The translations under genes and the position numbers were made by a program. The notes under the pieces are model-generated. The model had not been told where the DNA came from. It did not search any database and saw nothing but the letters and a program-made list of their open reading frames with translations. Source: Benincasa hispida (taxonomy: Eukaryota > Streptophyta > Magnoliopsida > Cucurbitales > Cucurbitaceae). Taken from it: 64,000 nt of DNA. Shown in pieces: positions 34,690-46,990 of this stretch (its first letter is position 1; the number at the start of each line of letters is the position of its first letter). The DNA lies in NCBI RefSeq assembly GCF_009727055.1, contig NC_052359.1, forward strand, positions 60,991,115 to 61,055,114, read 5' to 3'.

Positions 34690-36016
34690 AGGTAGTACAA
34701 GACTTTCTCTCACCACTTTCGTCATGCTCAATCTCTTAAAAACCAAAATGCGTGCGACAGGCGGTTGATATGGTCGAAGACTGAGGTACTTTTATCCTTG
34801 CCCTTCTTTTCTCCTGCATCATTGACTTCTTCTGCAGTTATATGATTGCTGTCGACCACTTTTTCCTTCACTCTTTTGGTTATGCAAACTGGCTCTGACG
34901 ACTTATATCCAATGCCCTTCCTCGACACAGATATAGCATGCCCCCCCCATCAAAAGCTTCTTCTGGGTTGAAGAAAACTCGGGTCGCTCATAAATGCTCA
35001 ACTCTTAAATTCAATGTGAGTTATGAAGTCATACCTCACTTTTGCTAGCAATTTGTAATCTTTAGGAGCAATTTGTAATCTTTAGGATCGAACCCGTCTT
35101 TTGTTCATATTTCGAGCAAATTTACCTTCGTCAAGTCTCCTTTAGATTCCTGGATTTCCTGCTTCATTATCGGCGTGAGTGGTGTAACAAACTTTCTTTT
35201 AAGATTTCAATATCCTTGACCTTCGAGCCTTTTGAGCACTCCGTAAAAGGCGATTCACCTTTCTTACACCTTGACAAAGGAACATAGTGCAAGATCGGAG
35301 GACTTAGAGCTTTTTCATCTTTTGAAACCAGTGTCTTTGTAATGTTGGGGGATGTCTCATTTCCTTTGAGCCAGAGGCTTATTCCTTGTCGTTCGTTTCT
35401 CTCCCTGCATCGGCTTGTGATTTTGACTGGGATTTACCTCCATCCCTTATTAACAGAGTCTCTACGGGTATTGCCTCACCAATATTCTCACTCTTTAATT
35501 AAATTTTTTCATCTACGAAGTGAGACTCAACTTCTGAAAATGGATTAGAATATACTTCAACCTTCTTAATCCCATTTTAATAGAATTTGAAACATTGATG
35601 CAACATCGACGTTACCATTTCCATGAATCCAAGGATGTCTTAGCAGTAACCTATAGGTGGTCTTCAAGTCTATGGCATGAAACAATTGTTCCATAGTCGT
35701 CTTGGGCATTATATTGATGACTGATCCATTATCGATGAGAATTCGACCAACTTTCTATTCTCGAATGTATCCCGAGATGTATAAAAGCCTATTGTGAAGC
35801 TTCGATCCTGGAAGTAGGTCTTCATTTGAGAAACCTATGAACGTACAACACGAGGCATACACGTGTGCTGCAGAGGCCAGTGCACTAGATGCATTGGATT
35901 CTAACAATGCGTTAATGAGAGCCGTCTTGGCTGCTTGAGGGAGTGATATTAGGTCATCCATACTAAACGATGGTGAGTCTTTTGATTCTTCCCTTGTTTT
36001 TTATGAACTTAGAGGA
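34690..36016 (-). pseudogene. Gypsy gag-pol fragment (protease region)
   Basis: The minus strand from 35960 encodes LPQAAKTALINALLESNA, then LLPGSKLHNRLLYISGY, then GRILIDNGSVINIMPKTTM, an aspartic-protease-like active site (DNGS). It continues LRHPWIHGNGNV, then further pol sequence down to STSVFDHINRLSHAFWF near 34740, with several stops and frame changes. It is the downstream continuation of the gag pieces at 38176-38903 and 44925-46013, split by inserted LTRs. Reverse transcriptase and integrase are missing. Confidence 0.8.
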
Positions 36017-36021
36017 GTATC

Positions 36022-38170
36022 TGTTTGGATGATGCTCTAAACTCTCATGTCCTGTAGTTTGTAAACACAGTTTGAACAAACATTTGTGACAAATAATATA
36101 TGATATTTTCTTCACTACTTGTCTATGAACATCAGATGTTTTATTTGCTTTATCACAAACTAATAAACTAAAATCCTTGTTATCATTATGTAACTTAAAC
36201 ATGTATATGGAGACATACAAGTAGATCATGTCTTAAGTGATAACAAAAATGATCTGTAGTATATGGATATAGGATGGAAACCTTATCCTGGTAACACTAT
36301 GGATGTGCCCTGCTTTGTAGAATAGTTATAAGTGTTATGACTTGCTACAGATGGTCTGATCCTGATCATTCATGTGGAGACATGCGAGCGGAGGTGTCCT
36401 ATACAAAGAGTTTGTATAAGACCTAACCACGAAGTGTTAACGTCTCGTTATATAACGTCGTTCATGATAGAGACTTCACTTCACTAGGATGACCATAAGT
36501 AATATGACCACAATCCTGAGTAAGTTGGGAACTCCTGCCTTTGAAGGCGATCATTTGATTTGCATGGGTGCGAGTGGCTAGATCGCCAACTCAAACCTAC
36601 CACTTTGGGAATTCGTCTGATTTAGGAGCTGGGAACTCAGCTACACAAGATGGAATTCCCTTCTTCCCCGAAGCATGGGTAAGTAGATAGATTGCTCCCT
36701 TAAAGGCTGATCCTGAGGCTTGAACGATGTGGCGTCACACACCTTCTCATGGCTCGAGAGGTGTCCATACATAGTAGGACTATGTTGTATTGTTCATTAG
36801 AGGGATCCGTGGTATTTAAGAAGTTAGATGTAACTACAGGGGCAAAACGATAAATTGACCCAACTATACTTACGAGCATCTTTGAAGGGTTATCGTACTA
36901 TTGATTGGTTATATCCAATGGACACGAAAATATATCTGTGGTAAGAAGAGTTCAGTTATCGATCTTTAGTGGAATGCTTGGCAGTTAACGGATGGTGGAT
37001 CTCGTGGCTAAAAAGTCTAGTCAGCTATTCACGTACCATTGGAGCTTCAAGCCACAGGTCCATAAGGCCCTCTTGGTAGCTCAATGGTTTCAAGTTGAGA
37101 ATAAGTTTTTGGGTCAGTTTGAAGTGTTCAAATTGACAAGAGGGAGTTCGATTATATATTATATGGTTGAACTGGTTAATTATATATGATATGATTAACA
37201 TTATGTATAAGATACATTATTTGGAGAAAAATGATATAAATATGATTTATATCTAGTGGAGGAGAAAAGACTATGGTTAATGTATTACATATGATGTGAT
37301 ATTAAACCATAGGTTAATGAATATAATATGATTATATTTATTATTCATTTTTGGACAATTATGGGATAATTATGCCGGTGTTTTCTCCGTAACCGTGTGA
37401 TAGTGGGAGGTTTCACTCAGTTTTCGTAACTGAAGAATAAAATGAAAATCGTTTTCATTTTGCAAAGAGATCGGTCATTCACTCACGTTTGGTGTATATT
37501 GTCTATCGCATAGCAAACCGAGGGCCTACACGATAGCTCAACATTTATACACGAGCATTTTTTTTTTCTAAACGACCGCATAGGATTTGCTAAACGATCG
37601 TCTAGTTATTTCTTAAACGATCGCACACTCGAGCGTTTACTAAACGATCGTCTATATGATCGCGACTTATTTACTAAACGATCGTGTATCGTTTCCTAAA
37701 CGATCAAGCATTGTCTATATGATAGACATCAACCTTCTCCCACTTGCTTGGTCATTGTATACAATCTTCTCTTCCTCATTCCCTCTGCCAAATCCAAATG
37801 AACCCACACCTCCTGGATTCTCATACCGAAAATACCGAGGGGTCTAAATGGTAGTGTCCTCCCCGTTGCTGTGTTCGTGTGGAGGCCGTTTGTGGGTAGA
37901 CGACCGGGTGATTTAGTGGACGATTTCTTGGATGTGCTTAGCGAGAGCGAGAGAAGTAGTCCTTGGCGAGAACGAGATTGTCTGTGAAGAAGGGTTCTTC
38001 AACTGGTACGTATTTGTTGTTCTCTTGTTATTAAAGTTTCAAAGCATGCTGGTAATTTGTTGAATATTGCATATCTATTCTGGTAGATTATAAATGCGGT
38101 AATTCTGTCACAATGAGTTTGGAACGATCTCGCTTCCACTCAGAGGTACTCTTATATAAGAGTTCCTTAA
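36022..38170 (+). mobile_element. Solo LTR D with GTATC target duplication
   Basis: It begins TGTTTGGATGATGCTCTAAA and follows the family to TTCCACTCAGAGGTACTC and a final CCTTAA (expected CA changed). GTATC lies directly on both sides (36017-36021 and 38171-38175). It contains the hairpin block GGATTCTCATACCGAAAAT (about 37812) and an ACGATCGT cluster (37505-37725). It splits the minus-strand Gypsy polyprotein. Confidence 0.85.
37505..37725. repeat. ACGATCGT cluster inside LTR D
   Basis: Units such as CTAAACGATCGTCTA, TAAACGATCGCACA and TAAACGATCGTGTATCG occur between the AT-rich part and the hairpin block of the LTR. They are absent from LTRs A, B and H. Confidence 0.85.
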
Positions 38171-38175
38171 GTATC

Positions 38176-38903
38176 CTCTTCTCTTGTCATGCTGTTAGCA
38201 TGACATGTAATAACCTCTAGCATTTTCCTTGAATTGTAGCCATAGAAGTTCTCCAGAAGAAAATCTGCTAACGTCACATGTCACCTGGGTTGAGGGAAGT
38301 CTTTATTTTCCTCCTCAACGAGCTTGGGTTTCTAAGCCTTCTTTTTTTTCTTTCCTTTTTTGAGTTTTTCTCCCTTTTATGTAACTCTGATAGGAGCGCG
38401 ACTCTTTTTGGGTAGGACTCAACTTTCTCTTATTTTGGCATGTTACGAGGACCCATCCTTCGTCATCATCACTATCAATATGTTCTTCTCTATTTTGAAA
38501 ATCTATCATTTGGATCTCTTGTTGAAACCACAGGTTTGAGGGCCCCAAACTGGACCAAACTATCTCTTTCATCATAACATATAACCAATGTTAGAGCGTT
38601 CGGAGTTACTGCCACCGTGGCGTGTTTGTTTAAGCAACCTCATCCAGATTTAACTCAATCTTCCTCTCATGAGCTAACCTTAGAATCAACTCCTTTAGCA
38701 CGAAACATTTTTCCTCTGGGTGGCTAACGACCCTGTGATACTTGCAGTAGTTAGGATCATTTACCTTATCTGCAACATCGAAGTCAGGAAACAAATATAC
38801 TTTTTCCTGCATCTTCTTCAAAGTTAGGCGACGTCGTTTGCGTCCATTGTCTTTCTTTTCAACTTTCTTCTCTTTTACTTTTGAAGAAAATTTTAGCGGC
38901 ATC
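38176..38903 (-). pseudogene. Gypsy gag fragment (C-terminal)
   Basis: The minus strand encodes MMPLKFSSKVKEKK, then EKVYLFPDFDVADKVNDP, then NYCKYHRVVSHPEEKCFVLK and ELILRLAHERKIEL. These are typical of the gag/pol junction region of plant Gypsy elements. The C-H-H-C spacing (CKYHRVVSHPEEKC) resembles a zinc-knuckle-like motif. A second part (38315-38575) has DDDEGWVLVTCQNKRK. It sits between LTRs D and E and belongs to the same broken element as 34690-36016. Confidence 0.8.
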
Positions 38904-38908
38904 ATATT

Positions 38909-41028
38909 TGTTGGGGATGATGCCCTAAACTCTCGTGTCCTGTAGTTTGTAAACACGGTTTTGAACAAACATTTGTGATGTATAATATATGATATTTTCT
39001 TCACTACTTATCTATGAACATTGGATGTTTTATTTACTTTACCACAAACCAATAAATTAAAATCCCTGGTTGTCATTATGTAACTTAAGCATGTATGTGG
39101 AGTCATACAAGTGGATCATGTCTTAAGTGATAACCAAAATGGTATGTAGTATATAAATATAGGAGGGAAACCTTATCCTGGTAACACTACAGATGCGGCC
39201 TGCTTTGTAGAATAGTTACAAGTGTTGTGACTTGCTACAGATGGTCTGATCCTAATCATTTATGTGGAGACATGTGAGCGGGGGCATCCTATACAAAGAG
39301 TTTGTATAAGACCTAACCACGAAGTGTTAACGCCTCGTTATATAACGTCGTTCATGACAGAGACTTCACTTCACTAGGATGACCATAGGTAACATGACCT
39401 CAATCCTGAGTGAGTTGGGAACTCCTGCCTTTGAGGGTGATTTGATTTGCATGGGTGTGAGTGGCCAGTTCGCCAACTCAAACCTACCACTTTGGGTATT
39501 TATCTGATTTGGGAGCTGGGAACTTAGCTACACAATATGGAATTCACTCCTTCCCCGAAGTAGGGGTAAGTAGATAGATTGCTCCTTTAAGGGTTGATCC
39601 TGGGGCTTGAACGATGTGGCGCCACACACCTTCTCATGGCCCGAGAGGTGTCCACACATAGTAGAACTATGTTGTCTTGTTCATTAGAGGAATCATGGGT
39701 ACTTAAGAAGTTAGATGTAACTATAGGGGCAAAAAGGTAAATTGGCCAAACTATACTTACGAGCATCTGTGAAGGATTATCGTACTGTTGATTGGTTATA
39801 TTTGATGGACACAGAAATATATCTGTGGTAAGAAGAGTTCAGTTATCGGTCTTTAGTGGAATGTCTGGCAGTTAACGGATGGTGGATCTCGTGGCTAAAG
39901 AGTTTAGTCAGCTATTCACGTACCATTAGAGCTTCGAGCCATAAGTTTATAAGGTCCCCTTGGTAGCTCAATGGATTCAAGTTGAGAATAAGTTTTTGGG
40001 TCAGTTTGAAATGTTCAAATTGACAAGAGAGAGTTCGATTATATATGATATGATTGAACTGGTTAATTATATATTGTATGATTGACTTTATGTATGAGAT
40101 ACATTATTTGGAAGAAAATGGATATAAATATGATTTATATCTAGTGGAGGAGAAAACACTATGGTTTATATGTGATATTAAACTATAGGTTAATGAATAT
40201 AATATGATTATATTTATTAATTATAGTTGGACAATTATGGGATAATTAGGCCACTGTTTTCTCTGTAACCGTGTGTTAGTAGGAGGTTTCAGTCAGTTTT
40301 CGTAACTGAAGAATAAAATGAAAATCATTTTCATTTTGCAAAAGATCAGTAATTTGCTCAAGAAAAGTATATACTGCCTATTGCTTAGCTAATTGAGAGA
40401 CTATACGATAGCTCAAAATTACTACACGATCGTATACACGTGCACCTCTTTCTAAACAATCGCCTAAGTTTTACTAAACAATTGTCTAGCGCCCGAGCGA
40501 TTACTAAATGATCGTCTACATGATCGCTGCGTATTTACTACACGATCGTGTTCTTCTTCTAAACGATCAAGCATTGTCTATACGATAGACCCTGCCCTTT
40601 TCCCACTTGCTTGGTCATTGTATACGATCTTCATATCCTCTTCCCCTCTACCAAATTCCAACAGAGCCTACTCTTTGGATTCTCACACCGAGAATACCGA
40701 GGGTTTTAAGTGGTGGTGTTATCCTCATTCTTCTGTTCATGTGGAGGTTGTTCTTAAGTAGACAACCGGAGTTTTGGTGAACGATTGCTTGGACGTTCCA
40801 GCGAGAGCGAGAGCAACATTTCGTTTGGAGAGAGCAAGATTTTGGTGAAGAAAGGTTCTTCAACTGGTATTTTTCTTGTTCTATTGTTATTTAATTTCAA
40901 AGCATGCTGGTAATTTTGTAGTATGATGCATATCTTGTCTGTTAGATTGTAAATGTAGAAATTCTGTCACAATATATTTGGAACGATCTGCTTCCACTCA
41001 GAGGTACTCTTGTATAAGAGATCCTCCA
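38909..41028 (+). mobile_element. Solo LTR E
   Basis: It begins TGTTGGGGATGATGCCCTAA and ends ATCCTCCA. The flanks ATATT (38904-38908) and GTATT (41029-41033) match at 4 of 5 positions, a likely target duplication with one change. It is closely similar to LTR D over its length, including the hairpin block ATTCTCACACCGAGAAT (40679-40695) and an ACGATCGT cluster (40410-40600). Confidence 0.82.
40410..40600. repeat. ACGATCGT cluster inside LTR E
   Basis: TACACGATCGTATACACG, TAAATGATCGTCTACA, TACACGATCGTGTTC and similar units sit at the same place within the LTR as the cluster in D. Confidence 0.8.
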
Positions 41029-41758
41029 GTATTAACTTTTGGGGTTACTACCCTAAATCTCGTAGGGTCCTGTAGTTTGTAAACACCTGTATGAACAAAC
41101 ATTTTGTGATGTAATAATATGAGATATTTTATTCACTACAGTATTTAAAATATGAGAAATTTTAGTTGCATTAACCACAAACCAATAAACTAAGATCCCT
41201 GGTTATCATTGTAACTTAAGCATGTATGTGAAGACATACAAGTGGATCGTGCTTTAAGTGATAACCTAAATGGTCTATAGTATATGGATAAATTAGGGAA
41301 ACCTTATCCTAATAATGCTATAAGTGTGGCTCACTTTGTAGATGTTACAAGTGTTGTAAAGTGCTACAAATGGTCTGATCCTGACCATTCATGTATTAGA
41401 CATGCGAGTAGGGATGCTCTATACAAAAGAGTTTATATAAGATCGGACCACGAAATGTTTAGTTTCGTTATATAATGCCGTTCATGACAGAGACTTTCAT
41501 TTCACCAGGATGAACATAGGTAACATGACCTTAATCCTGAGTGAGTTGGAAACTCCTGCCTATGAGGGCGGTCCTTTGATTTTCATGGGTTCGAGTGGCC
41601 AGATCTCCGACTCAAACCTACTACATTGGGCATTCATTTTTTTGGGGAGCTAGGAGCTTAGCTACACAAGACGAAATTCACTCATTCTCTAAATCAAGGG
41701 TAAGTAGATAAATTGCTCCCTTAAGAGTTGATTCCAGGGCTTGAACAATGTGGCGCTA

Positions 41759-43615
41759 TGTTGGTTTTATGTCCTAAAAACTCGTAGTTTGTAAAATGAT
41801 AAACATTTTCTATTATCAATATACTTGTTATTGATCTTATAAATTTTATGAAAATCTAAATCCAATAAACTAAGACCCATGACTATTGTATAAATACTTG
41901 AACTTTATGTGGAGACATAAGAGTGGATCGGGTTCGAGTAAATAATCAAAATGATCTATGGTACATGAATGAGGTTGGGTACCTTATTCTGGTAACACCA
42001 TTGGATGCGGTCTACTCTGTAATTGTTACAAAGAGTTGTAAAGTGTTACATACAATGTGATCCTAATTCGTACATGTTATGACATGAGGAGTGGGGGTGT
42101 CCTATGCAATAAGTTTGCATAAGATCCAGACAAGAAATAAGTCACTCTTACTTTATAACGCTGTTTACTGTTTAAGACTGATTATTTCAACTAGGTGACC
42201 TAGGTAACTCGATCTTAATCCTGAGCTAACTATGAACTCCTGTTTATTCGGGATTGCCCTTAGATTTGCATAGTTGAGGGTTGGCTCAACAACGCCAGCT
42301 CAATAAGACTCCTATTTCAGGGGTAAGACCGGATAGATAGCTGCGGACATAGGGTGCAAGATGGAGTTCACGCCTACCCGATTTAGGGATAGAAGAAAGG
42401 TATGTTCTCTTAAGTACTGAATCCAGGTCTTAAACAAGGGCCTCACCCTCTCACTAAGCTGAGAGAGTTTGGTTTGGTGATTAGATCACAAACCAGATTG
42501 TTCATTAGACGGATCAGTAGGGACTTGAGGAATAAGACGTAATCTCGGGGGTAAAACAGATATTTGACCCAGCCGTTATTACGAATAACCTATGAAGGGT
42601 CGACTTACTGATTATGGTTAAATCATGTGGACATAATATATCTACAGTGAGGGGAGTACAACTGTGGGCTTTAGTGGAATGACCCATTAGTTAACGAATG
42701 GAGATTAATCTGGTCTAATGAGTTTAGCTAATTAATCTCAGATCGTTGGAGCCCATGATCTGTAGGTCTGCGAGGTCCTCCTACTAGCTCGTAACAGACT
42801 AGCTCTAGAATAGAGTGATAATTTAATTTGAAACATTCAAATTAGAATTAAGGGAATTAGTAATTATATGAGATAAATTATGTTTAATTTTAGAATTAAA
42901 CAGTATAGGAAAATTATTATATTTAAATATGATTTAAATATATAAGATGGATATATTGTTAAATTAATTTAATATTTGATATTAAATTAATTAAGTTTTA
43001 TTTATTTATTAATTTATGAAATTAATTAATTTTTCATTTTAAAAATCAAATAGATTTATTAAATAAAATTTTGATTTTTAGATAAAATTGAAAAGGAAAA
43101 CAAAACTAAAACACAAATGGAAAAATAGGTTTTTCCATTATCCATATTTGAACTAGCTCACACATATAGCAATACATTTGCCTTGTCTTCTCCAAGCATG
43201 AGCTGCAACTCATGCAACTCTTCTCTTTGCATGTTGATCTGCAATATAATGAGAAGATTGGAGTGAAAATCGGGCATAAAATGAAAAGGTTTTTTAGAGA
43301 AAACTTGGTTTGAAGAAAGGTTCTTCAACCTTGTTGCAGCAATGAGCTTTTCTCCTTCATCTCTTAATTCAAGCTTGTTTTGGGTCCCACAAGTCAATCT
43401 AGAGTACCAAGAGAATAGTGGGGAAGATCTTGAGGTGGTCTACAACAAGATATGAAGAAGATTGCAGCTGGAGATGGAGCTTTGAAGATGTTCTTCAAGA
43501 GGTATGTCTTGAAACCCATTTTTCTACAGAAGCATGTTTTATATTATGCCAAAATTAGTGAATTTGAATGCTTGGATGATCCTTGTTCTTCCGTTGCGAT
43601 TGATACATTTCTACA
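41759..43615 (+). mobile_element. Solo LTR G inserted in LTR F
   Basis: It starts TGTTGGTTTTATGTCC and ends TTTCTACA (TG...CA), 1857 bp. The flanks are CGCTA at 41754-41758 and CGCTA at 43616-43620, an exact 5-bp target duplication, which fixes both ends. It is a diverged relative of A to F, closest to the minus-strand Copia LTR at 61479-63360, which is attached to Copia pol. That attachment is the main reason to call the family Copia. Confidence 0.93.
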
Positions 43616-44399
43616 CGCTACACCTTTTCTTGGCCCGAGAAAGGTTTACTCATAGTAGGACTATGATATATTGTTCATTAGAGGAATCAATGGTACTTAA
43701 GGAGTTAGATGTAATTATAGGGGCAAAATGGTAAATTGTCTCGACTGTACTTACGAGCAATTTGTGAAGGGTCATCGTACTATTGATTGGTTATATCCAA
43801 TAGATACAAAAATATATCTGTAGCGCAAAGAGTGCAACTGTCGGTCTTTAGTGGAGTGCCTGACAATTAACGGATGGTGAATATCGTGATTAAAAAGTTT
43901 AGTCAGTTATTCACGTATCGTTGAAGCTTTAAACTACCGGTCCATAAGGTCCCCTTGGTAGCTCAATGGATTCATGTTGAGAATCAGTTTTTGGGTTTGT
44001 TTGAAGTGTTCAAATTAACAAGAGGGATTTGATTATATATGATATAACTAAATTAATTTAATTATATGTGATATAATTGATTTGATGTACACATTAATTA
44101 GAGGAATTAATATAAATATGATTTATATTAAATGTCATAAATGAGAAAAAGAACTATGGTTTAAATATTACATATAATGTGATATTAAAACTATACATTA
44201 TAAATATAATATGATAAATTAGTAATTATATTTATTTATAATAAAACAATTATGAGATAATTGTTGGTTAGTTATTATTTTCTCATTTAACCATTTGAGT
44301 GGGAAGTTACTATCAGTTTTAATAACTGAAGAATAAAAATGAAAATTGTTTTCATTTTTTGGGTATCGCATCACATTTGATCGAGTGAAAAGAAAAGCT

Positions 44400-44545
44400 A
44401 TACAATAGCCTTTGTGAGAGTGAACGATTGTGCTTCAAGGATCAAGTTTGCTAGACGATAGCTCCTCGTTTGTTAAACGATCGAGTATCTAGTCTATACG
44501 ATAGACTTAGTCATTCTCCCATTTACTCGATCGTTTAAATGATCA
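44400..44545. repeat. ACGATCGT-type cluster inside LTR F
   Basis: Shorter and more diverged than in D and E: TGAACGATTGTGC, TTAAACGATCGAGT, CTCGATCGTTTAAATGATC. Confidence 0.65.
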
Positions 44546-44924
44546 TAGACTTCCTCCTTCTCTCTACCAAATCCACACAGAGCCCACACCTTCTGGATTC
44601 TCACACCGAGAATACCAAGGCAACCGAGTGGTGATGTCGAGTTTTGCTGTTCGAGGGTTGAGGATCGAGTCTTACTCGATTGTGTTCAAGGATCTGATAG
44701 TTTGTGGTTTACACTGGTGATTCGTGCATTTGATCGAGATTGCTTGGACGTGTGACTGGTGTTGATCAAGGGTTGTTCGAAGAATAGTTCTTCAAAGGTA
44801 AGTCACTCGATTCTAATTTATTTTAATTTAAAAGCATGTTGTAATTTACTCGATGCATAACTGTGCTTGTTTGATTGTAAACGTGGCATTCTTTCACAAT
44901 GGGTTTTGGAACGATCTTGTTCCC

Positions 44925-46013
44925 CTATTGATGATGCTCAAATCCATATCGTGTGAGCAAGTCGCCAATTCTTCAAACATACGGGGCTTTATTCCCTGTA
45001 GAATGTAGAGAAGTCTCTAGAGCATTGGGTGTACATTTCTACAGCAGACTGTTCGGTGAGTTGGTCTTTGCAGTCTAGACTCAGAGCTCTCCATCAGTTG
45101 ATGTAGTCGATGACTGGCTCCTCTTTCTGTTGCTTGGCGTTTGTTAGCTTCATCATGCTGATAGTCCGTCTGGTGCTATAGAAACGGTTCGGGAATTCTC
45201 ATTCAAGCTGCTCCTAGCTGTCAACCATTTCAGGCTCTAGGTTAGTATACCAGTCAAAAGTGTTTTCTTTAAGGGTTCTGACAAACTGCTTGACTAGCAG
45301 ATCTCCTCTGCTTCCCGCATTCTTGTATGTTTCCACCAAGTGGGCAATGTGCTGCTTCAAGTTGCCCTTTCCATCGAATTGCTAGAACTTCGGGGGTAGG
45401 TATCCAGTAGGCATCCTCAAGCTGTCAATTCTCTGGGTGTACGACTTGGAATACATAAGAGAGTTCTGAGACGAGCCTCTATACTGAGTCCTTATAAAGG
45501 TCATGATCATATCTTGCAGTTGTTGAATCGAAAGAGAGGCAACAAAAATTTATTGTTGCAGTTGATTTTCCTGCAACATGGTCTTCCCTTTGTCATTTGT
45601 TTTGACAGCAGGAGTTTGGCTTGATTTAGCAGCTTTTCAAGACTGCATCTATTCTCTCAAGGGAGTGACCTCGCGATCTCGCTCCTCAACAACTTTCATC
45701 AGAAAATTATCTTCCTTTCTTTTTCTGCCATGGCCGCCTCAACTGTTACATCTGCCGTCATGACAGAAATCACATCTGGGTGTGATTCTCTTTTTGACTT
45801 GCTGGAGACAGAAGTAGAGTTGGAAAACAAGGGTTTTTCCTTAATAATAATCCTGCCTTTAGGAGACTCTATCTTTTGTCTCAAGATGTTGTGTGCGATG
45901 ACGAAACCTTGCTTTTGCTCCTACATTACTTCCTTTGAACGACTATGGATGAAAAGTTTCGTGTAGAAGTCGCTTGTAGCAGTTGCCTTGGATGCCACTT
46001 TCTTTGGTGCCAT
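44925..46013 (-). pseudogene. Gypsy gag, N-terminal and central part
   Basis: The minus strand starts MAPKKVASKATATSDFYTK at 46013 and continues with a Ser/Lys-rich region. It then carries the retrotransposon gag core with FRTLKENTFDWYTNLEPE-like sequence (about 45255), SWEQLE, and RFYSTRRTISMMKLTN (about 45175), and ends near MFEELATCSHDMDLSI beside LTR F. Several in-frame stops (for example after SKEVM) make it a pseudogene. It is the 5' part of the element whose later parts are at 38176-38903 and 34690-36016. Confidence 0.8.
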
Positions 46014-46073
46014 TGATTTGTTTGGATGTTGAGAGAGAGATGAGAGGTAGAGGTCCCACTAAACGTCTCAATT

Positions 46074-46990
46074 TGTTCGCACGAGGTTTTCGAAGAAACT
46101 TGTATCATGGAGTTGAAATTGAGTTGGTGTTGACGTTGATGTTGATGTTAATTTGATGCGATGTTGTTCGATCTCTAGTACTTGATCCTCTGATTCTCTC
46201 TCAATTGATTGGGTATGCTTGACTTGAAGAAGCAGAGCACCCAATTTTCTTGAACTTGAAGTCTTGAAAGAGTCCTTGTATTTTTAGGAGACTTGTGTCT
46301 TCAAGGAGTGTGCAACTTCAGGAGGATAAGAGTCTTCTGATTATTAGGAGAATTCTCTTTGGGCTTTCTGAAAATGTCGAATCCTCCCTTCCAAATGAAG
46401 AAGCTCCTCTATTTATAGAGTTCTCTGATAGGCTTTGTGGCTTGGGCTTGGTTGATCCATGGGTCTGGCCCTTGGGCCCAATTAGTTGGACTTGGGCTTT
46501 GTTGATCCATGGCCCTAGCCTTTGGGCCCAATTAGTTGACTTTTGGCCTGATTTGACATTTGAATCCAATTCAACCTATTTTTGGGCTTAGTTGGACTTT
46601 AACCCAAATAATAATATCAAATTATGCCAGATTAATTTTATCCGATTCAACGGTCATGTTGAAAACACGTGGCGTCATCGGAATTTATCTTCAACTTCAA
46701 TTTGGGACACATGCCAATTCCTAATCGATCCCAAATTTGACTATTTGGAATTTTATCATTAATTTAAAATGATGTGGCAATTCGTGATTGATCCAAAATT
46801 TCTCATTCAACAACTATTTATAGGTAAATTGACAGGTATGAGGTGGAATTACATGGATATTAATAATGTGTAAGTATGAGACATATGGATAACATGTAGA
46901 GTGACGCATGGGGCTTATGGAGATTTACATTTGGCTATGTAGGACACTAAGCTTGGGCGTCTACATTACATATATTTTAGAATATTTATA
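46074..46990 (-). mobile_element. LTR region between Gypsy gag and Copia pol
   Basis: It runs from TGTTCGCACGAGG (46074) to about GTCTACATTACATATATTTT. On the minus strand TATAAATAGAGGAG (about 46420) is a plausible LTR promoter. The left 230 bp match the fragment at 31032-31250. The right 165 bp (46826-46989) match 50160-50292. The left edge abuts the Gypsy gag leader and the right edge abuts a Copia polypurine tract (AAGGGGGAG on the minus strand, about 46990), so part may belong to each element. I cannot place the internal boundary. Confidence 0.6.

Larger units (their letters stand above)
41037..44920 (+). mobile_element. LTR F, split by LTR G
   Basis: The first part is 41037-41758, starting TTTTGGGGTTACTACCC (TG mutated). 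The second part is 43616 to about 44920. The break lies in the middle of the GTGGCGCTA|CACC block that is intact in A, B, D and E. The right part holds the ACTATGATATATTGTTCATTA block, an ACGATCGT cluster (44400-44545), the hairpin ATTCTCACACCGAGAAT (44597-44613) and AAAGGTAAGT (44796-44805). It lies directly beside LTR E and, on its right, adjoins Gypsy gag sequence. Confidence 0.82.

Noticed and set aside
36022..41028. LTRs D and E as the two ends of one retrotransposon
   Set aside because: The 740 bp between them are minus-strand Gypsy gag continuous with pieces outside both LTRs, and each has its own flanking repeat, so they are separate solo LTRs.
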